From Sphingobacteriales bacterium 44-61 (GTDB taxonomy: Bacteria; Bacteroidota; Bacteroidia; Chitinophagales; Chitinophagaceae), in NCBI GenBank assembly GCA_001898405.1, contig MKTW01000001.1, positions 434,001-498,000 of the forward strand: DNA of 64,000 nucleotides. Direction: 5' to 3'. Positions 61,022-64,000 of this stretch are shown here, in pieces. Positions within the stretch are counted from its first letter, which is position 1; every line of letters starts with the position of its first letter. The notes under the pieces are model-generated. The model had not been told where the DNA came from, made no database searches, and worked only from the letters and a program-made list of their open reading frames with translations. Position numbers and translations under genes: made by a program.

Positions 61022-61840
61022 CTACCCTTCCACACCCAGTTTCGTCATCACTTCATTGCTCACTCCCGTAGTGGAATAACCTCCATCATGGAAAAGATTT
61101 TGCATGGTCACCATTCTTGTGAGATCAGAGAAGAGCGTGATGCAATAGTTGGCACAATCTTCTGCAGAAGCGTTACCCAATGGTGCAATAGCATTGGCAT
61201 AATCATAGAAATCACCAAAGCCTTTAATGCCCGTGCCTGCTGTTGTTTTGGTAGGCGATTGAGAAACGGTATTCACCCGCACTTTCTTTTCCAGGCCATA
61301 ATGATATCCAAAGCTGCGGGCAATTGATTCAAGCATGGCTTTGATATCCGCCATATCTGTATAGAACGGATAAGTTCTTTGCGCTGCCATATAAGTAAGC
61401 GCTACCACGCTGCCCCATTCGTTGATGGCATCCAGTTTTTTGGCCACACTGAGCATTTTATGGAAAGACAGGGCTGATACATCGATGCCTTTCATAAAAA
61501 ATTCGTAGTTGGACTCGGTATAAGGAATATTCTTCCGGATATTAACGCTCATGCCAATGGAATGCAATACAAAGTCGATCTTTCCACCCAATACTTCCTG
61601 GGAACGGGTAAACAAAGTGGTCAGCTCATCTACATTTGTTGCATCAGCAGGAATGATCTCTGAACCGGTTTTCTCTGCCAGCTTTTTTATCTCTCCCATG
61701 CGCATCGCAATGGGTGCATTGGTCAATACAAATGTTGCGCCTTCCTCATGTGCTTTCTCCGCCACTTTCCATGCAATTGAATTGGCATCCAGCGCTCCGG
61801 TGATGATGCCGCGTTTTCCTTTAAGAAGATTATAAGCCAT
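61022..61840 (-). CDS. fabI: Enoyl-[acyl-carrier-protein] reductase (NADH)
   Basis: Reduces trans-2-enoyl-ACP in the last step of each fatty acid elongation cycle. A 272-residue SDR-like protein with the FabI cofactor loop GALDANSIAW and the Tyr-x6-Lys catalytic pair in YTDMADIK. Length is slightly above E. coli FabI (262). Monocistronic, sharing a bidirectional terminator with the small acidic protein gene. Confidence 0.94.
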   Translation of the reverse strand: MAYNLLKGKRGIITGALDANSIAWKVAEKAHEEGATFVLTNAPIAMRMGEIKKLAEKTGSEIIPADATNVDELTTLFTRSQEVLGGKIDFVLHSIGMSVNIRKNIPYTESNYEFFMKGIDVSALSFHKMLSVAKKLDAINEWGSVVALTYMAAQRTYPFYTDMADIKAMLESIARSFGYHYGLEKKVRVNTVSQSPTKTTAGTGIKGFGDFYDYANAIAPLGNASAEDCANYCITLFSDLTRMVTMQNLFHDGGYSTTGVSNEVMTKLGVEG

Positions 61841-61881
61841 AGTAGTTTTTTAAAGTGGGTAAAATTAGGGGAAATACTCTA

Positions 61882-63537
61882 TCATGCATCCAGCATCTCC
61901 CTTGCATTCTCCAATGCTGCTGCTGTAGGCTTTTCGCCACTCAGCATTTGCGCAATGGCCGTAATGCGTTCGTCGGGCTTCAACTGGCGGATATTTGTTT
62001 TAATCGTATCCCTGACCTTCTCTTTATATACAAAATAATGCGCATCAGCCTTGCCTGCGATCTGCGGCTGATGCGTGATGCAGATCACCTGCCGCTTGCC
62101 TGCCAGGCCCTTCATAATGATCCCCACCTGCTTTGCCGCTTCGCCGGATATGCCTGTATCTATTTCATCAAAGATCATGGTGGGCAGATCAATACTTTGC
62201 GCCACCAGCGATTTAATACACAGCATCAGCCTGCTCAGCTCGCCACCGCTGGCCACTTTACGCAATGGATGGAACTGGCCGCTTTTATTTGCATCGAATA
62301 AAAATTCTATGGTGTCAGCCCCCCATTCCCGCAGTTCAGCAGCACGCAGGTCCACTTTCAGCCTTGCATTAGGCATACCTACCTGCACCAGCAGCTTGTT
62401 CACTTTTTCCTCCAGCGGTTTTATTTCTTTGGTCCTTGCCGCCGTTATTTTCTTTGCCAGCTTGCCTGCCTCTTCAAAAAGACGGCCGGTCTCTTTTTCC
62501 TTTTGCTGTATCTCTTCATCAATATGCAACACGGCCTGTAGCTTTTCACCCAGTTGCTTCATGATCTCCAGCAATCCTGCCGTATTGCTTGCGCCATGCT
62601 TTTTCTGCAGGCGATAGCCCAGCGAAAGCCGGTCATTCAATTGCTCGATCCTGGCAGGGTCATAATTCACCTGGTTATTGATCAGCTCCAGCTCATCCGC
62701 AATATCCTGCAGTTCTATCTGCACAGACTGCAGGCGCTTTCCCAATGCGGAAAGGCCGGGGTGATAGGCTTCGAATGATTGCAATTGGTGTAACAGGCTT
62801 TTCAATTGCGGCACCATAGGCGATTCGCCCTCCTGCAATTCTGCATTCACTTTGTCGAGCATGGTCTTAATACCTTCCGCATGGCTCAACATTTTTAGGT
62901 CTGCGTCAATCTCCTCCAGTTCGTTTTCCTTAAAGGAGGCTTCTTCCAGTTCATTGTATTGAAATTGCTGATAATCGGCTTCTTTATTGAATTGCAGTTG
63001 CTGCTCCTTCAATACCTCCCATTGCTTCTTCGCATCCTGCCATTGATGGTAAACTGCCTGGTAGGATTGAAGGGCCTCATTATTGCCGGCCAGCGCGTCC
63101 AGCACTTCGCGCTGAAAATCGCTCTCCCCTATTTCCAGTGTGTCAAACTGCTGATGGAGATCAACCAGCAGGGAGCTTAATTCGTTGAGTTGCGCAAGCG
63201 TAACCGGCGTGTCGTTAATAAAAGCCCGGCTCTTGCCATTCACCGCAATTTCCCTTCTTACCACCACTTCATCCTGCACATCAAATTCATTTTGCTGAAG
63301 GAACTGCCGGATATCTTTTTTACCTCCTGCTGCAAACACTCCTTCCACAATACATTTTTTCTCCTTGCTTACGAGTACGCCTGAATCGGCCCTTTCTCCA
63401 AGTATCAGCCCGAGCGCACCGATGATGATGGATTTACCGGCACCTGTTTCGCCGGTGATGATATTGAGCCTGGAAGAAAAATCAATTTCCAGCTCATGGA
63501 TGATTGCATAGTTCTGTATGGAAAGTGTCCGGAGCAT
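61882..63537 (-). CDS. recN: DNA repair protein RecN
   Basis: SMC-like ATPase acting in double-strand-break repair. 551 residues: Walker A GETGAGKS at residues 29-36, long coiled-coil region from about 150 to 380, signature ASGGELSRLMLCIK and Walker B TMIFDEIDTGISG with D-loop, then ITHQPQIAGKADAHY near the end. Family-typical length. Confidence 0.96.
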   Translation of the reverse strand: MLRTLSIQNYAIIHELEIDFSSRLNIITGETGAGKSIIIGALGLILGERADSGVLVSKEKKCIVEGVFAAGGKKDIRQFLQQNEFDVQDEVVVRREIAVNGKSRAFINDTPVTLAQLNELSSLLVDLHQQFDTLEIGESDFQREVLDALAGNNEALQSYQAVYHQWQDAKKQWEVLKEQQLQFNKEADYQQFQYNELEEASFKENELEEIDADLKMLSHAEGIKTMLDKVNAELQEGESPMVPQLKSLLHQLQSFEAYHPGLSALGKRLQSVQIELQDIADELELINNQVNYDPARIEQLNDRLSLGYRLQKKHGASNTAGLLEIMKQLGEKLQAVLHIDEEIQQKEKETGRLFEEAGKLAKKITAARTKEIKPLEEKVNKLLVQVGMPNARLKVDLRAAELREWGADTIEFLFDANKSGQFHPLRKVASGGELSRLMLCIKSLVAQSIDLPTMIFDEIDTGISGEAAKQVGIIMKGLAGKRQVICITHQPQIAGKADAHYFVYKEKVRDTIKTNIRQLKPDERITAIAQMLSGEKPTAAALENAREMLDA

Positions 63538-63563
63538 GCCGCAAATTACTTGTAATCGGGCAT

Positions 63564-63598
63564 AAAAAAACCCCGTTCCTTGAGAGAACGGGGAAAAT
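63564..63598 (-). terminator. Terminator after the zinc-ribbon protein gene
   Basis: On the minus strand CCCCGTTC and GAACGGGG pair around a short loop and are followed by seven T (63564-63570). It lies 15 bp after the stop at 63613 and before recN. Confidence 0.85.
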
Positions 63599-63612
63599 AA
63601 AAAAAGAAAAAG

Positions 63613-64000
63613 TTATTTCGCTTCTACGGAATTGTGCAGGTCTTCGTCAACGAGAATACGGCCGCAGTTTTCGCAGATCATTACTTTTTTGTGCTGTTTG
63701 ATCTCGCTTTGTTTTTGCGGGGGGATATAGTAAAAACAACCACCGCAGGCATCTCTTTCCACAGGTACTACTGCCAGGCCATTGCGATAGCTTTTGCGGA
63801 TCTTCTCATAGCTTACCAACAGACGGGGATCAACATGCTCTTTTGCTTCTTCAGCCAGTTTGGCAAAATGTTTTTCCTCTTTTTCGTTGGCAGCGATGAT
63901 CTTTTCCAGTTCGCCTTTTTTGGTAGACAGTACAGATTCTTTAGTGGCAATATTCTTTTTTGCCTTTTCAAGCAGTACCGCTTTTTCAGCGATCTCTTCT
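63613..64000 (-). CDS. C4-type zinc ribbon coiled-coil protein (N-terminus outside window)
   Basis: The frame is open from the window edge to 63613, giving 128 residues of C-terminal sequence. A coiled-coil stretch (EEIAEKAVLLEKAKKN...) leads to the zinc ribbon with CGGC (DACGGCFYYIPPQ) and CENC (VMICENCGRIL). This is the CT398-like/DUF164 family, a nucleic-acid- or flagellum-linked protein in other phyla; role here unknown. Partial gene. Confidence 0.88.
   Translation of the reverse strand, partial: EEIAEKAVLLEKAKKNIATKESVLSTKKGELEKIIAANEKEEKHFAKLAEEAKEHVDPRLLVSYEKIRKSYRNGLAVVPVERDACGGCFYYIPPQKQSEIKQHKKVMICENCGRILVDEDLHNSVEAK

Overview
This 64 kb window looks like a chromosomal segment of a Bacteroidetes bacterium, most likely from the Chitinophagaceae. 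The evidence is a SusC/SusD pair heading a polysaccharide utilisation locus (PUL), promoter-like TTTG-n19-21-TAnnTTTG elements, few obvious Shine-Dalgarno sequences, a tRNA gene without encoded CCA, and many small lipoproteins. The exact genus cannot be read from the sequence.

Region 1 (1-33 kb) is a large PUL and sugar-catabolism cluster, almost entirely on the minus strand. Read in transcription order (from high to low coordinates) it holds SusC, SusD, a giant three-LamG/GH5-like/sugar-isomerase fusion, a GH28-like beta-helix protein, a PQQ dehydrogenase with a cytochrome c domain, an SMP-30 lactonase, an IlvD/Edd dehydratase, an SDR, an isomerase-like lipoprotein, a second SDR, a frameshifted FAH-family hydrolase, an FAD/Fe-S dehydrogenase of the D-lactate/glycolate type, a serine beta-lactamase-like protein, an MFS permease, PEP synthase, a Gfo/Idh/MocA oxidoreductase and a further sugar isomerase cut by the window edge. 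A divergent AraC regulator (30861-31760) and a GH27 alpha-galactosidase lie beyond SusC, and an SGNH esterase sits inside on the opposite strand. Together these suggest a plant-type polysaccharide is imported and debranched, its sugars are oxidised to lactone, aldonic acid and 2-keto-3-deoxy acid, and these are split to pyruvate and a hydroxyacid, with PEP synthase feeding pyruvate into gluconeogenesis. The pathway assignment is inference from gene content.

Region 2 (33-35.8 kb) holds gene fragments and hypothetical proteins next to tRNA-Ala(GGC), then a small envelope/stress cluster (holin-X-like and YtxH-like proteins).

Region 3 (35.9-64 kb) is mostly core genome: a mitochondrial-type citrate synthase, an LptF/G permease, a four-gene two-component module (39.0-41.4 kb), tgt, a family 2 glycosyltransferase, rsmG, an orphan response regulator, an M1 peptidase, rsmI, purS, pssA, a PepP-like peptidase, pckA, a deoxynucleoside kinase, trpS, gatC, two LolD/MacB-type ABC ATPases, a PduO-type adenosyltransferase, fabI, recN and a zinc-ribbon coiled-coil protein cut by the window end.

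The most unusual observation is the LolD-like ATPase at 59037-60152: its nucleotide-binding domain is interrupted, in frame, by a complete RDD-type membrane domain between Walker A and the Q-loop. Also notable are two families of long, near-perfect palindromic repeats, each present twice between genes (48.2 and 60.2 kb; 52.2 and 54.8 kb), and a single-base frameshift in a G tract that breaks the FAH hydrolase.
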